From Bacteroidales bacterium (GTDB lineage Bacteria; Bacteroidota; Bacteroidia; Bacteroidales; UBA932): DNA of 64,000 nucleotides. The notes under the pieces were generated by a model. That model did not search any database. It had not been told where the DNA came from and was given only the letters and a program-made list of their open reading frames with translations. Within the stretch, counting starts at the first letter, position 1, and every line of letters begins with the position of its first letter. The stretch covers positions 1 to 64,000 of the forward strand of contig JAFVQD010000018.1 of assembly GCA_017504965.1 (NCBI GenBank), given 5' to 3'. Shown piece by piece: positions 41,806-50,078 of the stretch. Made by a program: the position numbers and the translations under genes.

Positions 41806-43314
41806 CTATTCTATGGTACAATCGAAAGATTCGACTTTATTCTTCAGATAGTTATTGGATACAGTCCAGGTGACTTTTCCATCTTCCGATTTGGAGAAAT
41901 CCCACTCCATATAGAGAGAAGAGACCCAGTTCACATAATGAAGATTGATATTCAGTTTCCTTTTCTCCCATCCGTAACATCCGGAAGCATAGAAAGGGCC
42001 TTCAAGTCCCACGTGCCAGTCAACAGGATTTATGGAGTATGGGGGGAGTCCCTCTATAGTCTCTGTACACCACACCTTATAACCAAGCGGCTGAGTGTAT
42101 GAAGTGCCGTCTCTCTTGGTGATAACCATACTCACCACATCTTTATCCTGGGTAAATGTCACCTCGCTCCACCCATATCTGTTTTCAGGTATCACTATCT
42201 TCTTGCCTGCTATCTTTTTCACAGCAGAGGGGCTGCTCATCTTTCCTGCAGGAATTTCCAGCTGGTATGAACTCTGTTTTTTAACGAGAAGATCGTAGTC
42301 TGCACTTGGAGGGAGAGGCTCATCTGAGAGTGCAGGGAGGAATTTGTTCCATATAAGTCCCCTCTGAGGTTTGCCATTGGTAAATGAAGCCTCGGTCAGG
42401 ACTATCACAACATCTTTCTCCGGCACTACGATAACATATTGCCCCAGGGCTCCATCTGCACGGACAGCGGTAGGATAAGCACACTGCCAGGTCTGGAACC
42501 CATAACCGTAGTCTCCGCCATTGGCCTGTTTGGCACTCATCTGTAAGATCCACTCTTTCGATATCAGCTGCTGGCCTTCCCATTCACCCTGCTGGAGCCA
42601 CATCTGCCCCACCTTTGCGAGTGATTCGCTCTGGATATGGAGTCCCCATCCACCTGTATTCACCCCTTCGGGGCTCTCTTCCCAATTTACCTTTGTGATG
42701 TTCATCGGGGTAAAAAGCTTCTCCTGGAGATAGTCAAGTGTCTTTTTACCTGTAACTTTCTGTACGATGGCAGAGAGCATATAGGTCACCATAGAATCGT
42801 ATGCAAACACCTCTCCGGGCTCATTTATCACAGGCTTGCTCAAAAATGTCCTGATCCATTCGGTCCCACGGCTCCGCATAGCCCAGTCCGGCTTGATACC
42901 CGAGGTCATAGTCAGCAGATCCCTTACTGTCATATCTGCCAGACGGACAGATACGGTATCAGGGAGGTAATCTATAAAGAAATTGGCCACCCTATCCTCC
43001 AGACGGAGTCTGTTTTCATCTATGACAATACCTACTGCCATACTCACCAGAGTCTTGGAACTTGAATACTGGGTATGCTGATATTCAGGACCAAAAGGTG
43101 CAGGATAGAACTCCCCTACCACCTTTCCGTGCCTCATCACTATCATACTGTGTATATCAGTTCCTGGCATAGCGTGAAGAGAATCAAACAGTTCTATAAG
43201 AGCTTTAGATGGAACACCCTGCTGCTCAGGTGTAGAGCGGGGAAGTTCTTCAGTCTGCGCTACAGCCACTAAAGCGACACAAGAGAGTATAAAAGAGAAT
43301 AGGACCTTTTTCAT
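41806..43314 (-). CDS. Exported serine hydrolase, beta-lactamase class C family
   Basis: This 502-residue protein has a signal peptide (ending AVAQ at residue 20). The nucleophile motif SxxK is SSSK at residues 84-87 in QYSSSKTLVS, and the YxN/S-type motif is YDSMVTYM. The fold matches penicillin-binding/esterase relatives of AmpC. A C-terminal extension of about 150 residues is predicted to be beta-rich. Possible roles are D-amino-peptide hydrolysis or esterase activity; resistance is not implied. Its promoter lies in the divergent region at 43340-43357. Confidence 0.82.
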   Translation of the reverse strand: MKKVLFSFILSCVALVAVAQTEELPRSTPEQQGVPSKALIELFDSLHAMPGTDIHSMIVMRHGKVVGEFYPAPFGPEYQHTQYSSSKTLVSMAVGIVIDENRLRLEDRVANFFIDYLPDTVSVRLADMTVRDLLTMTSGIKPDWAMRSRGTEWIRTFLSKPVINEPGEVFAYDSMVTYMLSAIVQKVTGKKTLDYLQEKLFTPMNITKVNWEESPEGVNTGGWGLHIQSESLAKVGQMWLQQGEWEGQQLISKEWILQMSAKQANGGDYGYGFQTWQCAYPTAVRADGALGQYVIVVPEKDVVIVLTEASFTNGKPQRGLIWNKFLPALSDEPLPPSADYDLLVKKQSSYQLEIPAGKMSSPSAVKKIAGKKIVIPENRYGWSEVTFTQDKDVVSMVITKRDGTSYTQPLGYKVWCTETIEGLPPYSINPVDWHVGLEGPFYASGCYGWEKRKLNINLHYVNWVSSLYMEWDFSKSEDGKVTWTVSNNYLKNKVESFDCTIE

Positions 43315-43339
43315 ATAGATTATTTTATCAGATATTTGA

Positions 43340-43357
43340 CAAAGTTACCTATTTTTG
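43340..43357. promoter_or_regulatory. Back-to-back divergent promoters
   Basis: TAACTTTG on the reverse strand (43340-43347) faces the serine hydrolase. TATTTTTG on the forward strand (43350-43357) faces the esterase. Both match TAnnTTTG and are separated by two bases. Confidence 0.55.
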
Positions 43358-43381
43358 TAGAGCAATCAAAGAGACAATATT

Positions 43382-44158
43382 ATGAAAAAAGTTATTCTGA
43401 TCACAATCATCACCCTTATCTCTTCATACCTGTACTCACAGGAGAGCTATCAGGCAGCCGAGTATACATCTCCAAATACAGGATTGACACTTAAATACCG
43501 CTATCTGACACCTCAGAAGACCAAAAGTGGGAAAAAATACCCTCTTGTCATATTCCTTCACGGATCGGGAGAGCGTGGCAGTGACAATCAGGCACAGCTT
43601 TTTCACGGCAGCGGTATGTTCCTGAACCCAGTAAATAGGGAGAAATACCCTGCTTATGTACTCTTTCCCCAGTGCCCACAAGAGTTCTCCGGAGCATACG
43701 AAAGGGGCAAACTGGAGACACTCGATCCACATCGTATGCCTGAGAATCCACCACTTCAGCCCATTATGCAGGCGGTTATGGATCTGATCAATTCATATAT
43801 AGCCAAAGAGGATGTGGATAGCCGCAGAGTCTATATCATCGGTCTCTCTATGGGTGGAATGGCTACCTTCGACCTGGTAATCCGCTTCCCTGAGACGTTC
43901 GCCGCTGCCATCCCCATTTGCGGCTCGGTAAACCCCACCAGACTCTCTGCCGCCAAAGATGTGCACTTCCGCATATTCCACGGAGATGCAGACAAATCTG
44001 TACCGGTAGAGGGATCACGTGAAGCGTATAAAGCGCTGAAGGCTGCAGGGGCAGATGTGGAGTATATAGAATTTGCTGGGTGCACCCATAACAGTTGGAA
44101 CCCCGCATTCAATTATCCCGATTTTATGAAGTGGCTCTTCAAACAGAGATCCCACTAA
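43382..44158 (+). CDS. Exported alpha/beta-hydrolase (PHB depolymerase/esterase-like)
   Basis: This 258-residue protein has a signal peptide (hydrophobic to about residue 20). The catalytic serine lies in IIGLSMGGMATF (GxSxG), with oxyanion region LVIFLHGSGERGSDN. Asp is probably in FHGDADKSVPVEGSREAY and His in FAGCTHNSW. It resembles dienelactone-hydrolase or feruloyl-esterase-like enzymes of polysaccharide degraders. It converges with the acyl-CoA ligase gene, overlapping by 4 bp. Confidence 0.85.
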   Translation: MKKVILITIITLISSYLYSQESYQAAEYTSPNTGLTLKYRYLTPQKTKSGKKYPLVIFLHGSGERGSDNQAQLFHGSGMFLNPVNREKYPAYVLFPQCPQEFSGAYERGKLETLDPHRMPENPPLQPIMQAVMDLINSYIAKEDVDSRRVYIIGLSMGGMATFDLVIRFPETFAAAIPICGSVNPTRLSAAKDVHFRIFHGDADKSVPVEGSREAYKALKAAGADVEYIEFAGCTHNSWNPAFNYPDFMKWLFKQRSH

Positions 44159-45843
44159 TCGCCTTTCTCCTTCTTTTCCTGCTCGATTGTAGGTGCAGTT
44201 TCTTTATATTTGAAACGACGGATCTTCTGGGTAGCTGTCTTTTCGAATGGCTCTTTCATCACCTCCACAGAACTCACCTGTGATGATTTGTTCACATTCT
44301 TATTGGTAAAGCTAAGAATCTTCTCTTTCCATCCATCGAGCTTTTCGTACAGTCTATCTTCAGACTCATTGTCCCACTGGATAAAGTTTTCATTTGGCTG
44401 CACCAGTGCTACAAGTTTGCCGTTTCTCTCGACGATGATAGACTCGCTTACACCTTCGATATTGTTAACCACATTTTCGATCTCCTCAGGGTAGATATTT
44501 TCACCTGAAGGGCCAAGAATCATATTATTGTTACGCCCTTTGATATAGAATCGTCCTTTCTCATCCTGAACAGCTATATCACTTGTACGGAACCACCCAT
44601 CCTCTGTGAATACACTCTTGGTGCGAACAGGATCTTTATAATAGCCAAGCATCACATTGGGTCCCAAAGCCACTACCTCACCCTCTCCGGTCTGAGGATC
44701 CATATTATGAAGTTTCAGTTTTACATTGTACACCGGATAGCCGAATGAACCTACTGTTCTCCATCCGTGCATAGAGTATCCAAGAAGTGGAGATGTCTCA
44801 GTCAGTCCGTATCCGATAGCGTATGGGAACTTCGCTTTCAGTAGAAATTTTTCCACTTCGGGGTCGAGTTTTGCCCCTCCGATACCGTAGAATGACATAT
44901 GGCCTCCGAAGGTCGCTTTAAGTTTCATACCTATGATCCAGCACATCAGACCATACATATGCTCATTCATCCAGGTGAGGGTACGGCTATTCCTGATGGT
45001 CGGGAGGACACTACCCTTATAGACCTTCTCGATAATCATAGGGACGGTAAGCATAGTGGTGGGTTTCACCATTTTAAGTGCTTTAAGAAGCAATGAGGCC
45101 ACCGGTGGTTTTGGAAGATAATAGACTGTGGCACCGCAGTACATAGGGTAAAGCATACAGAGGGTCATCTCCAGAGTGTGTGCCATCGGAAGCACAGAGA
45201 GCCATCTGTCCTTAGATGTTCTTTTGCAGGAGTGGTAACAGGTTATGACATTGGCAGTAAGGTTTCTATGGCTCAAAACCACACCTTTTGCACTCCCTGT
45301 GGTGCCCGATGTATAAATTATAGTGGCGATATCCTCAGGGGTGGGTACTTCTGTCTTGCCGTCGCAGGTAAAATGGTCGTCATCCGACTTGATGATCTCC
45401 AGTGTATCGACATCTATGATAAGGACCATCTTCTCTTTCACCTCCTGAGAGATCTTTCCAGCGAGCTTCTGTGAGACGAATATCGCTTTGGTCTCTGAGT
45501 GGTTAATGATATTTGTCACCTCATTTGTCGAGCTGTCAGGGAGGATAGGTATCACGATTCGTCCATAAGGTGCCAGACTGAAGAAAGCCACTGACCAGTT
45601 AGGCATACTCTGCGAAAGGATAGCCACCTTGTCACCTGCTCCGATACCATACTGGGTAAGCACCTTTGAGAGGCTGTCACATCTCTCCTTCAGAGAGGCG
45701 TAAGTGTACCCCCCCTTTTTGGTATCGTACCACTGAGTATACTGTTTTTTTGAATATACCGTAGTGGCATACTCGTATAGTTTAGCGAGGGTATCAACAT
45801 ATTTCTCCCTCATCTTCTGCATTCTTTTGTAGACTTGTAGCAT
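44155..45843 (-). CDS. Long-chain fatty acid-CoA ligase (AMP-forming)
   Basis: This 562-residue member of the adenylate-forming superfamily activates fatty acids to acyl-CoA. The P-loop-like core motif is IIYTSGTTGSAKGVVLSHRN. YGLTETSPLLGYS is the A5 motif, WFRTSDIAVQDEKGRFYIKGR the A7-A8 region, and FKYKE lies near the C-terminus. A TATATTTG box (45876-45883, reverse strand) lies about 35 bp upstream. Internal Met codons at residues 7 and 11 are alternative starts. Confidence 0.9.
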   Translation of the reverse strand: MLQVYKRMQKMREKYVDTLAKLYEYATTVYSKKQYTQWYDTKKGGYTYASLKERCDSLSKVLTQYGIGAGDKVAILSQSMPNWSVAFFSLAPYGRIVIPILPDSSTNEVTNIINHSETKAIFVSQKLAGKISQEVKEKMVLIIDVDTLEIIKSDDDHFTCDGKTEVPTPEDIATIIYTSGTTGSAKGVVLSHRNLTANVITCYHSCKRTSKDRWLSVLPMAHTLEMTLCMLYPMYCGATVYYLPKPPVASLLLKALKMVKPTTMLTVPMIIEKVYKGSVLPTIRNSRTLTWMNEHMYGLMCWIIGMKLKATFGGHMSFYGIGGAKLDPEVEKFLLKAKFPYAIGYGLTETSPLLGYSMHGWRTVGSFGYPVYNVKLKLHNMDPQTGEGEVVALGPNVMLGYYKDPVRTKSVFTEDGWFRTSDIAVQDEKGRFYIKGRNNNMILGPSGENIYPEEIENVVNNIEGVSESIIVERNGKLVALVQPNENFIQWDNESEDRLYEKLDGWKEKILSFTNKNVNKSSQVSSVEVMKEPFEKTATQKIRRFKYKETAPTIEQEKKEKGD

Positions 45844-45955
45844 AAATTTTGGTGCTGATATTTTTATTCAAGCTACAAATATACTTAAAATCTTCACTTT
45901 ACCTCTGTCAGAGGTGCAAAAGAAAACTTTAAGTGGCAAATGGACTACAAATTAT

Positions 45956-45963
45956 TACATTTG
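45956..45963 (+). promoter_or_regulatory. Promoter, -7 box, of the BASS transporter gene
   Basis: TACATTTG fits TAnnTTTG. Transcription would start near 45968, after the upstream in-frame ATG at 45940, so the box supports translation from the ATG at 45985. Confidence 0.45.
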
Positions 45964-45984
45964 CAATCTTTAAATACATACCTT

Positions 45985-46869
45985 ATGAATACTATTTGGA
46001 TCGTTATGCCCATTTTGATTGTCCTTATGTTTTTACTTGGGACAGATCTGGACCGTAAAGCATTTACTGATGTGGCCCGTAACCCACGAGCAGTCATTAT
46101 CGGTCTGACAGGGCAGCTTGTCATCCTCCCCTCCATAGCTTTTGGGCTGGCTTGGCTGCTTGATCTCCCTCCTGTATATTTCTTGGGGCTGGTACTTGTA
46201 TCGTGCTGTCCGGGCGGAAGCTCTTCCAATGTATTCTCTATGCTTGTCAAAGGGGATGTCGCACTCTCTGTCACCCTTACAGCATTCAGCAGTGTCATCA
46301 CCCTTTTCACACTCCCTATTATTATGGAGTTTGCTACCGATTTCGTTTCTGACCAGTCAGGTATGGAGATTGTCCTCCCTGTAGGGAAACTTATAGTGCA
46401 GAATCTGGTACTCCTTTTTGCCCCACTGTTGGCAGGCATTGCTTTCAAGCACTTTGCCCCCGAACAGGCTGCCAGAGTAAACACTATTCTCAGCAAAGGG
46501 GCCTTCCCAGCACTTATGCTGCTTGCATTTGTATTTTTTCTCCAGTATACACAGGAGATCATTGATAACTTTGCACTTCTGGGAGTTACTGTAGGGGGCC
46601 TCATCCTATGTGCTATGTTCTGCAGCTCGGCGCTATCGAGGGCAGGCAGATTCAATCCGGCTGTCCGCAGGACAATAGTTATCGAGGTGGGTATGCAGAA
46701 TGCAGCGCAAGCCATTGCGATAGCGACATCACCATTTATCTTCAACAGCGGCGAGATGGCCATCCCTGCCATAATCTATGCTCTGCTGATGAATGTGATT
46801 CTGCTGACCTATGTTTATGTGATCAAACGCAAAGGGTGGTTCCCCGAGGGGCCGGGGCACAGAATCTGA
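45985..46869 (+). CDS. Bile acid:sodium symporter (BASS) family transporter
   Basis: This inner-membrane protein of 294 residues has eight to ten hydrophobic helices. The motif VSCCPGGSSSNVFSMLVKGDVALS is the BASS signature with the crossover loop, and EVGMQNAAQAIAIA is the second conserved segment. Bacterial members take up organic anions such as bile acids, pantoate or oxo-acids with sodium. The substrate here is not predictable. An upstream in-frame ATG at 45940 would add 15 residues but precedes the likely transcription start. Confidence 0.88.
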   Translation: MNTIWIVMPILIVLMFLLGTDLDRKAFTDVARNPRAVIIGLTGQLVILPSIAFGLAWLLDLPPVYFLGLVLVSCCPGGSSSNVFSMLVKGDVALSVTLTAFSSVITLFTLPIIMEFATDFVSDQSGMEIVLPVGKLIVQNLVLLFAPLLAGIAFKHFAPEQAARVNTILSKGAFPALMLLAFVFFLQYTQEIIDNFALLGVTVGGLILCAMFCSSALSRAGRFNPAVRRTIVIEVGMQNAAQAIAIATSPFIFNSGEMAIPAIIYALLMNVILLTYVYVIKRKGWFPEGPGHRI

Positions 46870-46892
46870 AGGTGGAGGACAAGATACACATA

Positions 46893-47960
46893 CTACTTCA
46901 ATTTATCCAGGTGGCATAAAATCAAGTCGCCATTGTCATCCCTCAGATGCATTCCTCCACCCTGGCAATAACGGAACCATTTGCACTCTCCACACTGATC
47001 CTTTTTCATCCAGCTACGATCCCTGTATGGATGGAAACGGTTCTCCCATACATCTATAAAATCGTCCTTATATATGTTCCCCTGATGAAAGTCTGACCGA
47101 ATACTTCCGCAGGCAGATATTGAGCCATCGATCAGCACCGATGCAATGGAAAGGCCTGCCTGACACCCGAAAAGATGATCCCTCACCTCCCCTTCATATT
47201 CCCTGAGAAATCCCTCACAGGCATAATTTACCGAAATTCTCCCCTCCTTTCTGGTCTTTTTTATAAACTCCATAAGACCGCGAAACTCTTCCTTATCCAG
47301 CTGCAGTTCAGGGTCGTGAGCTGCTCTTCCCACAGGGAAAACTGTAAAGATACGCCACTTTTTAAGACCCAGGCTTATAAGATACTCCTTGAACTGTTCA
47401 AGAGAACTGTAATTCCTCCTATTAACACAAGTAACTACATCAAATTTGATGGTAGGCTCCTTGGCCAGTATCTCCACAGCTTTGGATGCATAGGCAAATC
47501 CATCACCAGACCCTCTCATCCAGTTGTGATCCTCCTCAAATCCATCCAGACTTATGGTTAGAGAGTGTGCGCCTGCTCCCAATACCTGATCTATCTTTCT
47601 GGGGGTCATCAACCGTCCGTTGGATACCATACCCCAAGGAAATTCCAGATTATATATCTCACGACCACACTTGAGGATGTCATCCCTCATCAGTGGCTCC
47701 CCACCAGAGATAATCACCATTATTTTATGGGAATCATATCTCTCTTTTATCCTAAGCAACACTTTTCTGAAGTCAGCAAAAGGCATATCGGGATGGATAG
47801 ATGAAACCCTACAGTCACTTCCGCAGTGGCGGCAATTCATATTGCACCTCAGGGTTGACTCCCAAAAGAGCTGAGTCAAAGGGTGTTTCTGTTCCAGATC
47901 CTTGACCCACTGTCTGTTAAGCTCCAGTGTCAGACGTTGCTTTATGGAGAGATGGCCCAT
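46893..47960 (-). CDS. Radical SAM enzyme of the rSAM/lipoprotein system
   Basis: This protein has about 355 residues. The 4Fe-4S/SAM motif is TLRCNMNCRHC (CxxxCxxC), followed by VIISGGEPLMRDDI. The C-terminal part carries SPASM-like cysteines (SACGSIRS, CGECKWFRYCQGGG, and a last Cys in LILCHLDK) for auxiliary clusters. It fits the family NCBI names radical SAM enzyme, rSAM/lipoprotein system (TIGR04133 type). Members always pair with a small lipoprotein, found here directly upstream. The substrate and chemistry are unknown; peptide or lipoprotein modification is the usual assumption. A GTG two codons upstream (47966) overlaps the lipoprotein stop, but ATG at 47960 fits the family start. Confidence 0.88.
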   Translation of the reverse strand: MGHLSIKQRLTLELNRQWVKDLEQKHPLTQLFWESTLRCNMNCRHCGSDCRVSSIHPDMPFADFRKVLLRIKERYDSHKIMVIISGGEPLMRDDILKCGREIYNLEFPWGMVSNGRLMTPRKIDQVLGAGAHSLTISLDGFEEDHNWMRGSGDGFAYASKAVEILAKEPTIKFDVVTCVNRRNYSSLEQFKEYLISLGLKKWRIFTVFPVGRAAHDPELQLDKEEFRGLMEFIKKTRKEGRISVNYACEGFLREYEGEVRDHLFGCQAGLSIASVLIDGSISACGSIRSDFHQGNIYKDDFIDVWENRFHPYRDRSWMKKDQCGECKWFRYCQGGGMHLRDDNGDLILCHLDKLK

Positions 47961-47965
47961 CCTCA

Positions 47966-48436
47966 CTATTCAGACTTTTTAGGGGTAAGCTCTACCATGA
48001 CATTATCTGCCTGATAAAAACCTTGGTACCATCCATCTGGTTTGGGCCTTTTGGCTTGAGTGAGCTCTACAAGGACTTCATTACTCTCATACAATCCATT
48101 TTCCAAAGAGTCAATATCCTCTACCTTTATATGGGAGTAACCTCCAAAAGTGTCTTCAGTGCCGGAAAACATAAATGTTCCATCATTGGTATAAAGGGTA
48201 TCTTTATCATTCTCATCAACCTTGATCTGACCTTCAGAGGGATATGCCTTTGACCTTATCACCCTGACACCCTTTACAGGCTCTTTGGTAATCTCATCCA
48301 CCACCTTACCTTTTATTTCATAATCTGAATAAGGGGTAGCATACATTGCAACAACCGGAACCGGACATGCTGTAAATACAGTTACTCCGAAAAGAGCCAG
48401 AACAGCCTTCGACAATTTAATAAAAAAGGATCTCAT
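47966..48436 (-). CDS. Radical SAM-associated putative lipoprotein
   Basis: This 156-residue protein has a lipoprotein-like signal (hydrophobic ALFGVTVFTAC, Cys near residue 25). A carboxypeptidase-regulatory-like beta domain follows (YEIKGKVVDEITKEPVKGVRVI). The family is recognised by its constant pairing with the radical SAM enzyme encoded immediately downstream. It may be the enzyme's substrate or an anchored partner. Conserved acidic and aromatic residues occur in the C-terminal half (DGWYQGFYQADNVMVEL). Function is undescribed as far as I know. Confidence 0.82.
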   Translation of the reverse strand: MRSFFIKLSKAVLALFGVTVFTACPVPVVAMYATPYSDYEIKGKVVDEITKEPVKGVRVIRSKAYPSEGQIKVDENDKDTLYTNDGTFMFSGTEDTFGGYSHIKVEDIDSLENGLYESNEVLVELTQAKRPKPDGWYQGFYQADNVMVELTPKKSE

Positions 48437-48513
48437 ATAATTTCATTTTTAATTATATAACTCCGGAATCACCAAAATACTTCCAAAATTTCCGGAAAAA
48501 TTCCAAATATTCT

Positions 48514-49035
48514 CTACAATGCCTCCTCTATCATCTTTATAACCTTCTCCATATCCCCCTCTTCAAATCCTTTGGAAGCATGGATGAGCTTTCCGTCCTT
48601 ACCGAAAAGATAGGCTCGTGGGATAGTTATGTCTGCGAACTTCGAATAAACCTCGCGTTTAGGATCTGGGTACATCGGGAATGAGAATTTCTTTATCTCA
48701 TTATAATCTTTCAACTGCTCATCTGTATGCTCGCGTCCTACTACCACCAGGCGAAAACCTTTCTTGTTCTTGTACACCGGCCACAGCTTCTCCTGCACAG
48801 CTGCCAGCTCCTTCTGACAAGGTCCGCACCATGTGGCGAAGAAGGTCATCAGCACTACCTCTCCTTTTAAATCTGCAGAAGAGATCTCTCCATGCACGTC
48901 TGAGTTAAGGACAAACTCAGGCATAGGGGTCCCCACCTCCATCTCGCGCGACTCCTGGTTCTGGGCTGCTGCATTGTACACTGAGGCTGACAACATTGCA
49001 CAAAGTGCAATAACAAAGAAAATTGACTTTCTCAT
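48514..49035 (-). CDS. TlpA-like exported thioredoxin
   Basis: This 173-residue protein has a signal peptide ending NAAAQ and one TlpA/ResA-type thioredoxin domain. The redox motif is WCGPCQKE, and the cis-proline loop is TIPRAYLFGKDGK. It probably keeps periplasmic cysteines reduced or assists metalloprotein or cytochrome maturation. It lies 77 bp upstream of the lipoprotein/radical SAM pair on the same strand; an inverted TCCGGAA/TTCCGGA repeat in that gap could separate the transcripts. Confidence 0.87.
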   Translation of the reverse strand: MRKSIFFVIALCAMLSASVYNAAAQNQESREMEVGTPMPEFVLNSDVHGEISSADLKGEVVLMTFFATWCGPCQKELAAVQEKLWPVYKNKKGFRLVVVGREHTDEQLKDYNEIKKFSFPMYPDPKREVYSKFADITIPRAYLFGKDGKLIHASKGFEEGDMEKVIKMIEEAL

Positions 49036-49047
49036 AATTATATCATT

Positions 49048-49245
49048 TTAAACTGTTTCAACATAAAAGTTACCCTTCTCATCGCGGCATATGGTATCCC
49101 CTTCGTTGACATTTACAAACCCCTCCAGGGTCATAAGTGAAAGCATGGAGAATCCCATACAGAAATAAGGGGCCAATACCATATCTCCGCAGAACTCTTT
49201 CACCTGCGGATAGTTCAGCCCCGTATATAAAATCTTATTTTGCAT
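49048..49245 (-). CDS. Small hypothetical protein
   Basis: This 65-residue protein ends GDTICRDEKGNFYVETV, a beta-rich tail of a kind often seen in phage or mobile-element hypotheticals. It lies between two exported-protein genes with gaps of 12 and 24 bp, so it is probably co-transcribed. No signal peptide or known motif is visible. The reading frame is credible because of its tight packing within the gene run. Confidence 0.5.
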   Translation of the reverse strand: MQNKILYTGLNYPQVKEFCGDMVLAPYFCMGFSMLSLMTLEGFVNVNEGDTICRDEKGNFYVETV

Positions 49246-49269
49246 ACCCTTCGGTCAATTTAAGGGACC

Positions 49270-50022
49270 CTAAAAACCTATAGAGCCTTTTCCTTTTATA
49301 AGATGAACATATGCCTCTGCATCTGCCACACCTATCTCCCTGCCACGGAACTTGGCCATATTGCCGTGCCAGTCATCTACCCAGCCTTCCGGATCCTGGC
49401 TCACGTGGCAGAAGCAAGCCTCCCTCTTTTTGGCTGCAAAATCTGATATATCCACATAGTCTGTAGGGAAGAAAGACTGCGACTGAAGACCTGTCATAGC
49501 CTCACCATAATACAATTCGAAAGTGTATCCCAATCTTCTCCACGCATCGTATACAAGAGATGAACAAACCCTATGGTCAGCATGTGAATCGATAGGCCAG
49601 TGTGTAAATACGATATCCGGATTTTCAGCTGCAATAGCCTCTCTCATCTCTACATAACGCTCTTTGTTAATCTCCGAACTGCCGTCGATCTGGGTAAGGA
49701 ATACAGGTTTGACACCAAGCACCTTACAGGCATTTTCAGCCTCCACTTTTCTGATGGCAGCCGCCTCATCATAAGATTTTCCGGGGATACCTGCCTCTCC
49801 TTTTGTCATATATATGCTCACCACATCCCATCCTTCAGCCTTCAGCGCAAGCATTGTCCCGCCAAAAACCGATTCAGGATCATCGGGATGGGCTCCGACA
49901 ATCACCGCTTTCCTCTTTTTTGATGTTGATGATTCTGTATCTTGTCCAAATGCGGGTAGCCCCACAACAGAAGCTCCCAATAGAGCAGCCCCCGTCTTTT
50001 TTATCATCTCTCTTCTTTTCAT
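49270..50022 (-). CDS. PIG-L family deacetylase
   Basis: This 250-residue LmbE-like zinc-dependent deacetylase acts on N-acetylated sugars or related compounds. The zinc/catalytic motif is VGAHPDDPESVFGG, with HWPIDSHADHR as the second metal motif. The N-terminus (MKRREMIKKTGAALLGASV) looks like a Tat or weak Sec signal, so the enzyme is probably periplasmic. It lies 56 bp downstream of the GH3 gene and may work on sugars released by the glycosidases; this is inference. Confidence 0.87.
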   Translation of the reverse strand: MKRREMIKKTGAALLGASVVGLPAFGQDTESSTSKKRKAVIVGAHPDDPESVFGGTMLALKAEGWDVVSIYMTKGEAGIPGKSYDEAAAIRKVEAENACKVLGVKPVFLTQIDGSSEINKERYVEMREAIAAENPDIVFTHWPIDSHADHRVCSSLVYDAWRRLGYTFELYYGEAMTGLQSQSFFPTDYVDISDFAAKKREACFCHVSQDPEGWVDDWHGNMAKFRGREIGVADAEAYVHLIKGKGSIGF

Positions 50023-50078
50023 AATAGTAAGAATTTATTTGATACAATATTACGGAATTTCTCGCTAAAAATCCAGTA

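Noticed and set aside
45945..46772. 275-codon open frame antisense to the BASS transporter
   Set aside because: It mirrors a hydrophobic membrane-protein gene and lacks family resemblance.
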